64,000 nt of DNA from Strigamia acuminata. Taxonomy: Eukaryota; Arthropoda; Chilopoda; Geophilomorpha; Linotaeniidae. Both the position numbers and the translations under genes were made by a program. Shown here piece after piece: positions 39,801 to 51,500 of this stretch (position 1 is the stretch's first letter; every line of letters starts with the position of its first letter). Where the stretch lies: positions 3,311,605 through 3,375,604 of the forward strand of contig OX442321.1 of assembly GCA_949358305.1 (NCBI GenBank). The letters are read 5' to 3'. The notes beneath the pieces are model-generated. The model did no database searches. It saw nothing but the letters and a program-made list of their open reading frames with translations, and had not been told where the DNA came from.

Positions 39801-42800
39801 CGTTGTTTTCTTGTTTTTTTGAACTTTCTTGAACTTTCCTGAATTTTCTTGAATTTTCTTGAATTTTCTTGAATTTTCTTGAATTTTCTTGAATTTTCTT
39901 GAATTTTCTTGAATTTTCTTGAATAGTTGTTGCATGGCATTGCATAGTTGTTGCATGGCATTGCATAGTTGTTGCAGGGCATTGCATAGTTGTTGCATGG
40001 CATTGCATAGTTGTTGCATGGCATTGCATAGTTGTTGCAGGGCATTGCATAGTTGTTGCATGGCATTGCATAGTTGTTGCAGGGCATTGCATAGTTGTTG
40101 CATGGCATTGCATAGTTGTTGCAGGGCATTGCATAGTTGTTGCATGGCATTGCATCGTTGTTTTTTTGTTTTCTTGAACTTTCTTGAACTTTCCTGAATT
40201 TTCTTGAATTTTCTTGAATTTTCTTGAATTTTGTTGAATTTTCTTGAATTTTCTTGAATTTTCTTGAATTTTCTTGAATTTTCTTGAATTTTCTTGAATA
40301 GTTGTTGCATGGCATTGCATAGTTGTTGCATGGCATTGCATAGTTGTTGCATGGCATTGCATAGTTGTTGCAGGGCATTGCATAGTTGTTGCATGGCATT
40401 GCATCGTTGTTTTCTTGTTTTCTTGAACTTTCTTGAACTTTCCTGAATTTTCTTGAATTTTCTTGAATTTTCTTGAATTTTCTTGAATTTTCTTGAATTT
40501 TCTTGAATTTTCTTGAATTTTCTTGAATAGTTGTTGCATGGCATTGCATAGTTGTTGCATGGCATTGCATAGTTGTTGCATGGCATTGCATAGTTGTTGC
40601 AGGGCATTGCATAGTTGTTGCATGGCATTGCATAGTTGTTGCATGGCATTGCATAGTTGTTGCAGGGCATTGCATAGTTGTTGCATGGCATTGCATAGTT
40701 GTTGCAGGGCATTGCATAGTTGTTGCATGGCATTGCATCGTTGTTTTCTTGTTTTCTTGAACTTTCTTGAACTTTCCTGAATTTTCTTGAATTTTCTTGA
40801 ATTTTCTTGAATTTTCTTGAATTTTCTTGAATTTTCTTGAATTTTCTTGAATAGTTGTTGCATGGCATTGCATAGTTGTTGCATGGCATTGCATAGTTGT
40901 TGCAGGGCATTGCATAGTTGTTGCATGGCATTGCATAGTTGTTGCAGGGCATTGCATAGTTGTTGCAGGGCATTGCATAGTTGTTGCATGGCATTGCATC
41001 GTTGTTTTCTTGTTTTCTTGAACTTTCTTGAACTTTCCTGAATTTTCTTGAATTTTCTTGAATTTTCTTGAATTTTCTTGAATTTTCTTGAATTTTCTTG
41101 AATTTTCTTGAATTTTCTTGAATTTTCTTGAATAGTTGTTGCATGGCATTGCATAGTTGTTGCATGGCATTGCATAGTTGTTGCATGGCATTGCATAGTT
41201 GTTGCAGGGCATTGCATAGTTGTTGCATGGCATTGCATAGTTGTTGCAGGGCATTGCATAGTTGTTGCATGGCATTGCATCGTTGTTTTCTTGTTTTTTT
41301 GAACTTTCTTGAACTTTCCTGAATTTTCTTGAATTTTCTTGAATTTTCTTGAATTTTCTTGAATTTTCTTGAATTTTCTTGAATTTTCTTGAATTTTCTT
41401 GAATAGTTGTTGCATGGCATTGCATAGTTGTTGCATGGCATTGCATAGTTGTTGCAGGGCATTGCATAGTTGTTGCATGGCATTGCATAGTTGTTGCAGG
41501 GCATTGCATAGTTGTTGCATGGCATTGCATCGTTGTTTTCTTGTTTTCTTGAACTTTCTTGAACTTTCCTGAATTTTCTTGAATTTTCTTGAATTTTCTT
41601 GAATTTTCTTGAATTTTCTTGAATTTTCTTGAATTTTCTTGAATTTTCTTGAATAGTTGTTGCATGGCATTGCATAGTTGTTGCATGGCATTGCATAGTT
41701 GTTGCATGGCATTGCATAGTTGTTGCAGGGCATTGCATAGTTGTTGCATGGCATTGCATAGTTGTTGCAGGGCATTGCATAGTTGTTGCATGGCATTGCA
41801 TCGTTGTTTTCTTGTTTTCTTGAACTTTCTTGAACTTTCCTGAACTTTCTTGAATTTTCTTGAATTTTCTTGAATTTTTTTGAATTTTCTTGAATTTTCT
41901 TGAATTTTCTTGAATTTTCTTGAATAGTTGTTGCATGGCATTGCATAGTTGTTGCATGGCATTGCATAGTTGTTGCATGGCATTGCATCGTTGTTTTCTT
42001 GTTTTCTTGAACTTTCTTGAACTTTCCTGAATTTTCTTGAATTTTCTTGAATTTTCTTGAATTTTCTTGAATTTTCTTGAATTTTCTTGAATTTTCTTGA
42101 ATTTTCTTGAATAGTTGTTGCATGGCATTGCATAGTTGTTGCATGGCATTGCATAGTTGTTGCATGGCATTGCATAGTTGTTGCAGGGCATTGCATAGTT
42201 GTTGCATGGCATTGCATAGTTGTTGCATGGCATTGCATAGTTGTTGCAGGGCATTGCATAGTTGTTGCAGGGCATTGCATAGTTGTTGCATGGCATTGCA
42301 TAGTTGTTGCAGGGCATTGCATAGTTGTTGCATGGCATTGCATCGTTGTTTTCTTGTTTTTTTGAACTTTCTTGAACTTTCCTGAATTTTCTTGAATTTT
42401 CTTGAATTTTCTTGAATTTTCTTGAATTTTCTTGAATTTTCTTGAATTTTCTTGAATTTTCTTGAATAGTTGTTGCATGGCATTGCATAGTTGTTGCATG
42501 GCATTGCATAGTTGTTGCAGGGCATTGCATAGTTGTTGCATGGCATTGCATAGTTGTTGCAGGGCATTGCATAGTTGTTGCATGGCATTGCATCGTTGTT
42601 TTCTTGTTTTCTTGAACTTTCTTGAACTTTCCTGAATTTTCTTGAATTTTCTTGAATTTTCTTGAATTTTCTTGAATTTTCTTGAATTTTCTTGAATTTT
42701 CTTGAATTTTCTTGAATAGTTGTTGCATGGCATTGCATAGTTGTTGCATGGCATTGCATAGTTGTTGCATGGCATTGCATAGTTGTTGCAGGGCATTGCA

Positions 42801-44704
42801 TAGTTGTTGCATGGCATTGCATAGTTGTTGCAGGGCATTGCATAGTTGTTGCATGGCATTGCATCGTTGTTTTCTTGTTTTCTTGAACTTTCTTGAACTT
42901 TCCTGAACTTTCTTGAATTTTCTTGAATTTTCTTGAATTTTCTTGAATTTTCTTGAATTTTCTTGAATTTTCTTGAATTTTCTTGAATAGTTGTTGCATG
43001 GCATTGCATAGTTGTTGCATGGCATTGCATAGTTGTTGCATGGCATTGCATCGTTGTTTTCTTGTTTTCTTGAACTTTCTTGAACTTTCCTGAATTTTCT
43101 TGAATTTTCTTGAATTTTCTTGAATTTTCTTGAATTTTCTTGAATTTTCTTGAATTTTCTTGAATTTTCTTGAATTTTCTTGAATAGTTGTTGCATGGCA
43201 TTGCATAGTTGTTGCATGGCATTGCATAGTTGTTGCATGGCATTGCATAGTTGTTGCAGGGCATTGCATAGTTGTTGCATGGCATTGCATAGTTGTTGCA
43301 TGGCATTGCATAGTTGTTGCAGGGCATTGCATAGTTGTTGCATGGCATTGCATCGTTGTTTTCTTGTTTTCTTGAACTTTCTTGAACTTTCCTAAATTTT
43401 CTTGAATTTTCTTGAATTTTCTTGAATTTTCTTGAATTTTCTTGAATTTTCTTGAATTTTCTTGAATTTTCTTGAATTTTCTTGAATAGTTGTTGCATGG
43501 CATTGCATAGTTGTTGCATGGCATTGCATAGTTGTTGCAGGGCATTGCATAGTTGTTGCATGGCATTGCATAGTTGTTGCAGGGCATTGCATAGTTGTTG
43601 CATGGCATTGCATCGTTGTTTTCTTGTTTTTTTGAACTTTCTTGAACTTTCCTGAATTTTCTTGAATTTTCTTGAATTTTCTTGAATTTTCTTGAATTTT
43701 CTTGAATTTTCTTGAATTTTCTTGAATTTTCTTGAATAGTTGTTGCATGGCATTGCATAGTTGTTGCATGGCATTGCATAGTTGTTGCAGGGCATTGCAT
43801 AGTTGTTGCAGGGCATTGCATAGTTGTTGCATGGCATTGCATAGTTGTTGCATGGCATTGCATCGTTGTTTTCTTGTTTTCTTGAACTTTCTTGAACTTT
43901 CCTGAATTTTCTTGAATTTTCTTGAATTTTCTTGAATTTTCTTGAATTTTCTTGAATTTTCTTGAATTTTCTTGAATTTTCTTGAATAGTTGTTGCATGG
44001 CATTGCATAGTTGTTGCATGGCATTGCATAGTTGTTGCATGGCATTGCATAGTTGTTGCAGGGCATTGCATAGTTGTTGCATGGCATTGCATAGTTGTTG
44101 CAGGGCATTGCATAGTTGTTGCATGGCATTGCATCGTTGTTTTCTTGTTTTCTTGAACTTTCTTGAACTTTCCTGAATTTTCTTGAATTTTCTTGAATTT
44201 TCTTGAATTTTCTTGAATTTTCTTGAATTTTCTTGAATTTTCTTGAATTTTCTTGAATAGTTGTTGCATGGCATTGCATAGTTGTTGCATGGCATTGCAT
44301 AGTTGTTGCATGGCATTGCATAGTTGTTGCAGGGCATTGCATAGTTGTTGCATGGCATTGCATAGTTGTTGCAGGGCATTGCATAGTTGTTGCATGGCAT
44401 TGCATCGTTGTTTTTTTGTTTTCTTGAACTTTCTTGAACTTTCCTGAATTTTCTTGAATTTTCTTGAATTTTCTTGAATTTTCTTGAATTTTCTTGAATT
44501 TTCTTGAATTTTCTTGAATTTTCTTGAATTTTCTTGAATTTTCTTGAATAGTTGTTGCATGGCATTGCATAGTTGTTGCATGGCATTGCATAGTTGTTGC
44601 ATGGCATTGCATAGTTGTTGCAGGGCATTGCATAGTTGTTGCATGGCATTGCATCGTTGTTTTCTTGTTTTCTTGAACTTTCTTGAACTTTCCTGAATTT
44701 TCTT
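33852..44704 (+). repeat. Composite higher-order minisatellite (10.9 kb)
   Basis: About forty units of roughly 190-375 bp. Each has 6-11 copies of the 10-mer GAATTTTCTT, then GAATAGTTGT, then 3 to 12 copies of a 21-mer (core TGCATGGCATTGCAT then AGTTGT; about a third carry TGCAGGG instead). A fixed hinge CATCGTTGTTTTCTTG with GAACTTTCTT and GAACTTTCCT leads back to the 10-mers. Variants (AACTTTCTT after the hinge, CCTAAATTT, TTTTTTTG, GAATTTTGTT) recur at several positions and mark block duplications. All three minus-strand frames lack stops. No promoter, splice site or domain supports coding. Confidence 0.96.
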
Positions 44705-45715
44705 TGTCATGAACCGGTTGTTTCTGGTATTGGAAACCGCGTTTGAAAGGCGCACCAGTTACGATACTGGGAGAGCCTGGTCCCGAATAAGGGCCCGGGC
44801 AACAATAAGCAGCCTGGAGGGTGGCGGCAAGCTTATTCCCCTATTCGATCATTTCACAAATTTTACCGGGTTTGTTGGAGCCTTAAAAATGGAAGAAGTA
44901 ATGCTCACGTGCGGACTTAACAACGCAAACGTGGCTTAAGCTAATCTGGCAGGGACCCCTAATGGCGGAGCGGCCAGATCGAGCAAGCGCGCACTAATCG
45001 CGCGCAAAAGACGAAATAAACAACTCATTAGCTACTTGAATCTAATTTCTAGTCCAGAGGCACGTCAGCGGCATAAAACGTCGTGTAAACACAAAAGAAC
45101 ATCGAAAGGAAAGGAATCAAAGATGACACGCGGAATTTAGACACGCGATATGATAATGTATATACTCAAACATGCACAATTACGTGGCATGGAGTTACTG
45201 CGAATTAACACAGGAAAAGTCGCCAAATGCACAACGGCCAGTTAAGGCACTTACGATAGCTCATGGTCTTACGCCTTCTGATCAGACTTGGCTGAAACAG
45301 CTCAGAAGTGAACTTGGGCCAAGTCCATCACAGAAAACGAGGGGCAAACCATGAGTCAAGCACGCGTAAGCCAATCAGGCGCGCTCGTGAATAATCATCG
45401 CGATGAGTCAGTCGCGAGTGACTAAACATTTAAATTAAATAGGATGAACTAAACGAAATTAGGAGGGGTAACAGTGGGAAATACACAACTTAGACTAGTC
45501 TGATGTGGCAGAACTGAGCCACACCAGACCAAATCAAAGAATAAACATGAATAGGAAATAAAGGTAGGACAAAACTCAAATTATATTAGGTTTAGGATTT
45601 ATTGGGAGTTTTAACAAAACAATGATAACAAATCATAGCTAGGAACTCACGGAAAACGCGAACAAACACAACAATGGGTTAAAGTTACATTACGCGTTAA
45701 TGCCGGGCCGTGACA
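44705..45715. repeat. Solo LTR (1011 bp) inserted in the minisatellite
   Basis: Ends TGTCATGAAC...GGGCCGTGACA (TGTCA/TGACA inverted termini), flanked by 4-bp duplications TCTT at 44701-44704 and 45716-45719. No internal gag or pol. Neither end resembles the other LTRs here, so its full-length relative is outside the window. Orientation not determined. A 4-bp duplication suits a gypsy-type element. Confidence 0.82.
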
Positions 45716-45904
45716 TCTTGAATTTTCTTGAATTTTCTTGAATTTTCTTGAATTTTCTTGAATTTTTTTGAATTTTCTTGAATTTTCTTGAATAGTTGTT
45801 GCATGGCATTGCATAGTTGTTGCATGGCATTGCATAGTTGTTGCATGGCATTGCATAGTTGTTGCAGGGCATTGCATAGTTGTTGCATGGCATTGCATAG
45901 TTGT
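45716..45904 (+). repeat. Minisatellite block between solo LTR and BEL fragment
   Basis: Continuation of the main array: seven 10-mers, GAATAGTTGT and five 21-mers, ending abruptly at the BEL fragment after CATAGTTGT. Confidence 0.93.
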
Positions 45905-46760
45905 ATCGTTTAGGAGATAGGGGCTCGATGAAACTCCAAAGACCACTCGGATTTGGCACATAACGCGAGGGGTGAGGAAATCTAGTCCGTTCCAATTTTC
46001 AGGCACCCACAAGAACCTCACATAATTTCGGTCTTGAAGTCGCAGCAACAACTGTAGAAAAGCCTTCTCGATGTCGGACAGGTAAGCTATCAATTCGCGT
46101 CTAAACATCACAAGTAGTTTTAAAATTTTGGGCAACAAATTCGGACCGCTGTCCAAACAGTCATTTAACGACAGTTCATTTTTAGCTTTTGACGATGCGT
46201 CGAATACGATGCGAATTTTCGTTGTAGCACGTTCTTCTCGCACTACCGCACGATGAGGCATGAAATATGAATGTTCTGGGTCGTGTTCCGTAACTTCTTC
46301 AATTATTCCGTCTCTTAGCTGTTCGTCGAAAATTCTCTTATAAGACTGGTAGAAGCCCGGATTTCGTTTAAATTTTCGCACAAGGTTCCAGAATCTCCGC
46401 TTTGCTACCTCGTAGTTGTTGTTCAATTGGCTCGGATCCACCAACCATGGCAGCGGGACGACGTATCTGTCGTTTTCGCGTGTCACCTGCTCGCGGAATC
46501 GAACAGCACACGAATTGCGGTCGGTCGACAACTCATCTTCGCTTTCATGTCGAATCCCGATCGCTTCCAACTCCCAAAACTTTTTCAGGCCGTCGTCCAA
46601 TCGTTCTTCGAGGCGCACGTTAAAAACTCGAGTGACCATTGTTGAGAGAGAAGTCACGTTAGCCGAGGAGCCCATTATTGTCCATCCGAACATTGTCTCG
46701 ACAGCCAGCAAGTTCTCCTCGATTTTTTGAACACGACCGGTCAGAATTCTTGCTACGTAG
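45905..46760 (-). pseudogene. BEL/Pao pol fragment (copy 1) captured in the array
   Basis: Minus-strand 856 bases open throughout: the end of the protease linker (YVARILTGRV), then LAVETMFGWTIMG and the N-terminal half of RT (TKIRIVFDASS, LSDIEKAFLQ, VVFGVSSSPYLLN). The fragment stops before the catalytic YVDD and reads directly into minisatellite on both sides, so it is a non-functional piece. Right junction: a TAGT shared by BEL and array. The internal coding sequence is undamaged, so capture or duplication was recent. It differs from copy 2 (53960-54815) at one base (46653). Its protein differs from BEL-1, so it comes from another BEL element. Confidence 0.9.
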
Positions 46761-47811
46761 TTGTTGCATGGCATTGCATAGTTGTTACAGGGCATTGCAT
46801 AGTTGTTGCATGGCATTGCATAATTGTTTCAGGGCATTGCATAGTTGTTGCATGGCATTGCATCGTTGTTTTCTTGTTTTCTTGAACTTTCTTGAACTTT
46901 CCTGAATTTTCTTGAATTTTCTTGAATTTTCTTGAATTTTCTTGAATTTTCTTGAATTTTCTTGAATTTTCTTGAATTTTCTTGAATAGTTGTTGCATGG
47001 CATTGCATAGTTGTTGCATGGCATTGCATAGTTGTTGCAGGGCATTGCATAGTTGTTGCATGGCATTGCATAGTTGTTGCAGGGCATTGCATAGTTGTTG
47101 CATGGCATTGCATCGTTGTTTTCTTGTTTTTTTGAACTTTCTTGAACTTTCCTGAATTTTCTTGAATTTTCTTGAATTTTCTTGAATTTTCTTGAATTTT
47201 CTTGAATTTTCTTGAATTTTCTTGAATTTTCTTGAATAGTTGTTGCATGGCATTGCATAGTTGTTGCAGGGCATTGCATAGTTGTTGCAGGGCATTGCAT
47301 AGTTGTTGCATGGCATTGCATAGTTGTTGCAGGGCATTGCATAGTTGTTGCATGGCATTGCATAGTTGTTTCAGGGCATTGCATAGTTGTTGCATGGCAT
47401 TGCATCGTTGTTTTCTTGTTTTCTTGAACTTTCTTGAACTTTCCTGAATTTTCTTGAATTTTCTTGAATTTTCTTGAATTTTCTTGAATTTTCTTGAATT
47501 TTCTTGAATTTTCTTGAATTTTCTTGAATTTTCTTGAATTTTCTTGAATAGTTGTTGCATGGCATTGCATAGTTGTTGCATGGCATTGCATAGTTGTTGC
47601 ATGGCATTGCATAGTTGTTGCAGGGCATTGCATAGTTGTTGCATGGCATTGCATAGTTGTTGCAGGGCATTGCATAGTTGTTGCATGGCATTGCATCGTT
47701 GTTTTCTTGTTTTTTTGAACTTTCTTGAACTTTCCTGAATTTTCTTGAATTTTCTTGAATTTTCTTGAATTTTCTTGAATTTTCTTGAATTTTCTTGAAT
47801 TTTCTTGAATT
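46761..47811 (+). repeat. Minisatellite block between BEL fragment and copia-1
   Basis: Same 21-mer/10-mer organisation. It begins with a variant pair (TTACAGGGC, then ATAATTGTTTCAGGG) also found at 37931-37990, so it derives from the main array. Ends in 10-mers, where copia-1 inserted. Confidence 0.93.
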
Positions 47812-48005
47812 TGTAGATAGAACACCTGTAATGATTGTTCCTATGAGTAACCCGTGTGTTTCGTCCTTGTGACGTATATAGTTTTTCTTTGTACGCGACC
47901 TTGCCGGCATAATTCAATGTCGCACTTGGTCGTACGCTTTCGACAATAAAGCACCACTTTTTCGTTTATTAAACCGATGTCCATTATTTCACCACATTAC
48001 CATCA
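47812..48005 (+). repeat. copia-1 5' LTR
   Basis: Starts TGTAGATAG and ends TTACCATCA. Contains TATATAG near 47876 and AATAAA near 47945. Short LTRs are normal for copia. Confidence 0.95.
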
Positions 48006-48006
48006 G

Positions 48007-48024
48007 TGGTAGCAGAGGGTGGTT
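48007..48024 (+). promoter_or_regulatory. copia-1 primer-binding site, tRNA-iMet
   Basis: TGGTAGCAGAGGGTGGTT, one base after the LTR. It matches the complement of the initiator tRNA-Met 3' end at 17 of 18 bases. About 570 bases of leader follow before the ORF, with no gene seen. Confidence 0.82.
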
Positions 48025-48596
48025 CGGCTTTGCTGGATTGTTTTAAGCGAAATTATCAACAATTCGTCGCGGAATCGTCGTGCACGCGAATGTACTGCGG
48101 GAAACGTTTGTGCAACGTGCGAATATAACGAGGGACGACCGGACGTGAATTCAAGTGTGCCTAGGAATTATAAAGGCACCAATTCAGCTAAGTAATTAAA
48201 TTCTTGGTTATAAATTGTTGATAACACTTTCTTTTGCTTTTCTGCAAGAGCCGAATATAAAGACCCAATTAGGCCTAGTCGTTGAACTGTGCGGACGTCG
48301 TGTAGAACGTCGGAGAAACGTCGTAGGTTTAAAACGTGCGGCAACGATTTTTTGGAAGCGAAACCACAGGAAAAACGTGCGGAAAAATAAACGACAAACA
48401 CGTCGCGGGAACGTATTAGGACACGATACGAACGGTCGAACGAACGTGACGGAATTTTTTCGTAGGAACGTCGCTGTGAAACTCCATTGTGCCTACGGAT
48501 TAAAGGGCACACAAGTGGATAAGTACACGTTTATTTATTGTAAAAACAAAACGATTAATTCGCATTTTTGTATTTATTTGTCGGCAAACATCAATA

Positions 48597-51500
48597 ATGG
48601 CCGCCCAGGACAATATATTAGGAAATATTGGTCACATTGAGAAATTAAACAATAAAAATTATTTTCTCTGGCGCATGCGGGTGCGTGCAATTCTCGAAGT
48701 AAAAGAATTATGGGACGAAGCTATTATTGCTGATGCGCCACCTCAACCTGTGCAAGGGGCACCAAATTATGATGATGCATTGGCTCTATGGACCGCTTGG
48801 AACAAGAAGAATTCACAAGCCTTGGTAGTAATTGTTTTAACTTTGTCTGCAGAACAAGCCATGCGTTACAGCAGAGAACGAAATGCCAAGACGCTTTGGA
48901 CTCAAATAGAGCAACATATGGCCGGCAGAGTAGCTGAACAACAGGTTGCATGCTCATTCGAATTGATGAGACTGAAAATGAGTAAGACAGAGGATATAGA
49001 CACTTATTTCGACCGGGCTGAGGGAATCGCAAATAAAAGCGCAGAGCTTGGTAAAGTATTGTCTGATCGGGAGATTACTCTTCACGTGTTAAATGGGGTG
49101 AGACCTGCCTTTGAACAAAGTGTAAATGCATTGGGAGCCATCAAGGATTTGACCCTGGATGAAGTGAGAACACAACTGAAGTATTTGGAGGACAAAATGC
49201 GTCGTAAAGTAGGCGACGAGTCGCATGAAAATTCCGAAAAGGCTTTCAAAGCTAAAAACAAGAAAGGAAACTTCAAATGCTACAATTGCGGTCGTCCGGG
49301 ACATTTCTCCAAGGATTGCTGGCGTCCTAAGAAGGAAAAGGACCAGGAGGAGTCAACACAACGCTCTCAGTCCTATATGCGTAACCGAGGACGTGGCCAA
49401 AATCAGGCATCTGTGGCAACAAAGCGTGATGATGGTGTTAAGTATGAATTCACTTTTCATGTTGACAATAGCAAACCGGAAGAAGAGGAATTCACTTTTT
49501 CACTCGATTGGTTACTCGATTCTGGCGCTTCAAGCCACATGTCATTCCAAAAAGACAGTTTTAAACAATTAAGCCCGGAAATTCAAAACATTGGACTGGC
49601 TGGTAAAGGATTAGAATTAAAATCTGAAGGAATAGGGACAGTGGAGCTAGAAACTAAGGAATCGAAATTAACGTTGACTGAAGTTTTATATGTCCCCGAT
49701 TTAAAAACACAACTGCTGTCAGTGCCGAAGATAGTCGATAGTGGGTTGAACGTATTATTTACTCGGAAGTCGGCACGCATTCTAACAGAAAAGAATCAAA
49801 TCATCGCAGATATTCAACGTAGTGGCAACAGCTACATTTTGCGAGACATGAGTATTCGACACCTTGAGACAAATCAAGAAGCAAACGTCGTAACGCAACA
49901 AATGTGGCACAAGCGACTCGCCCATGTTAATCTCAACACTTTGAAGGAGATGGAGCAAGAAAATTTGGTCCGAGGTTTGGAAATGCCGAAGAAAAAGTCG
50001 GAAGACATTTGTGAGTCATGCATTGCGGGGAAGCAAGCAGCCTCGCCACATGAGACAGTCAAAACGCAGCAGTCGCAACAAACGTTGGAATTGTTGCACG
50101 TGGATTTGATGGGTCCGATTAATCCAAGCACTTATTCAAATGGAGCATACGTGTTGACAATTGTCGACGACTACAGCCGAAAAATTTTCGTGGAAATTCT
50201 CACGCGTAAAGGGGAAACGTCTTCTGTTTTACAGGACTTTATTTTGCAACAAGAAACGCAACAAAACCAGAAAGTGAAAAGGATTCGCAGCGATAACGGT
50301 GGTGAGTTTATTGCGAATACTTTAAATGTCTTTTTCAAGAAGAAAGGCATCAAGCATGAGCTCACAGTTCCCCATAGCCCTGCTAGTAATGGCGCAGCCG
50401 AAAGGGCAAACAGAACAATCATGGAAACCACAAGAACTTTGGTTTTGGATGCCAAATTACCAAAACGTTTTTGGGGAGAAGCAATACATGTAGCAGTTCG
50501 AACCAGGAACTTGTGTAAGTCGTCATACCATAACAAGATACCGGAATATGTGTGGTCATCAAGAATCCCTACAGTGAAGTTTTTGAGACGATTCGGATGT
50601 AAAGCTTACGTCCTTAAGCCCAAACCGCAACAAACCAAATTGGGTTCGAAGACCATCATTGGGATTTTTGTCGGCTATTCGCGAAAGAGAAAAGCCTACA
50701 GGATCTACGTGCCACACATGCATCGTGTTACAGAGGCACGAAATGTCAAATTTGACGAAAACACACTTGGATATGATTTGTTGCCACATCACAAGAAGTC
50801 ACGACACAAAGACAACAACGAAATTGTACAAATGGACATTACACCGCCCATTATAGACCAGCATGAGGAGATCGTACCAGAAGGGGATTCGTCAGAAGAT
50901 GAATGGCTTGCACAAGAGTTACCGGAATCGTCTGAATCATCAACCCGTGACCAGACATCGGACTTTCTCTCGGCTGAATCGGAAAGTGAGTCCACACCAG
51001 AGGAAGCGCCCGTACCACGAAAGGTTGGACGCCCTAAGGGAACTACCAAAGACGCCATTGCAGCTAAGAAAAGGAAAAATTCCGAAACTCAGGACAATGG
51101 AGCGAGCACTTCTGGAACTCGTAAATCTAAGCGTCTGCAGAAGAAAGCAAAATGTAATTTTGCACATTTGGCAGAACAAATAGCAATGCAAACACCAAAG
51201 TCATACAATGAGGCAATGAGATCACCACAACATGCAAAATGGAAACAAGCGATGGACGAGGAAATGAAGTCCATGGAGGAGCATGACGTGTGGGACACAG
51301 TGGACGTACCCAAAGGTCAACCGATAGTTAAATCGAAATGGGTATATCGACTTAAACTTAATAAATCTGGAAAATTGGATCGTTACAAAGCACGTTTAGT
51401 GGCGACCGGTTATTCACAGCGTCCTGGAATTGATTTCGAAGAAACCTATTCCCCAGTAATCAGAATGGAGACGCTCAGAATGTTGATTAGCATCGCAGCT

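Noticed and set aside
37654-44649. A 2331-codon minus ORF and several other very long ORFs in the array
   Set aside because: They arise because every repeat subunit lacks stops in all minus frames; the frame changes between units, and no domain, start context or splice signal supports a protein.
33852-44704. CRISPR-like or other spacer array
   Set aside because: No unique spacers, units vary in length, and the genome is eukaryotic.
44709-44939. Small ORF in the solo LTR
   Set aside because: Lies wholly in LTR sequence, with no protein-like conservation seen.
45647-46816. Chimeric BEL-satellite protein
   Set aside because: Truncated RT fragment fused to satellite reading frame; the second copy at 52991-54766 shows the same accident by duplication.
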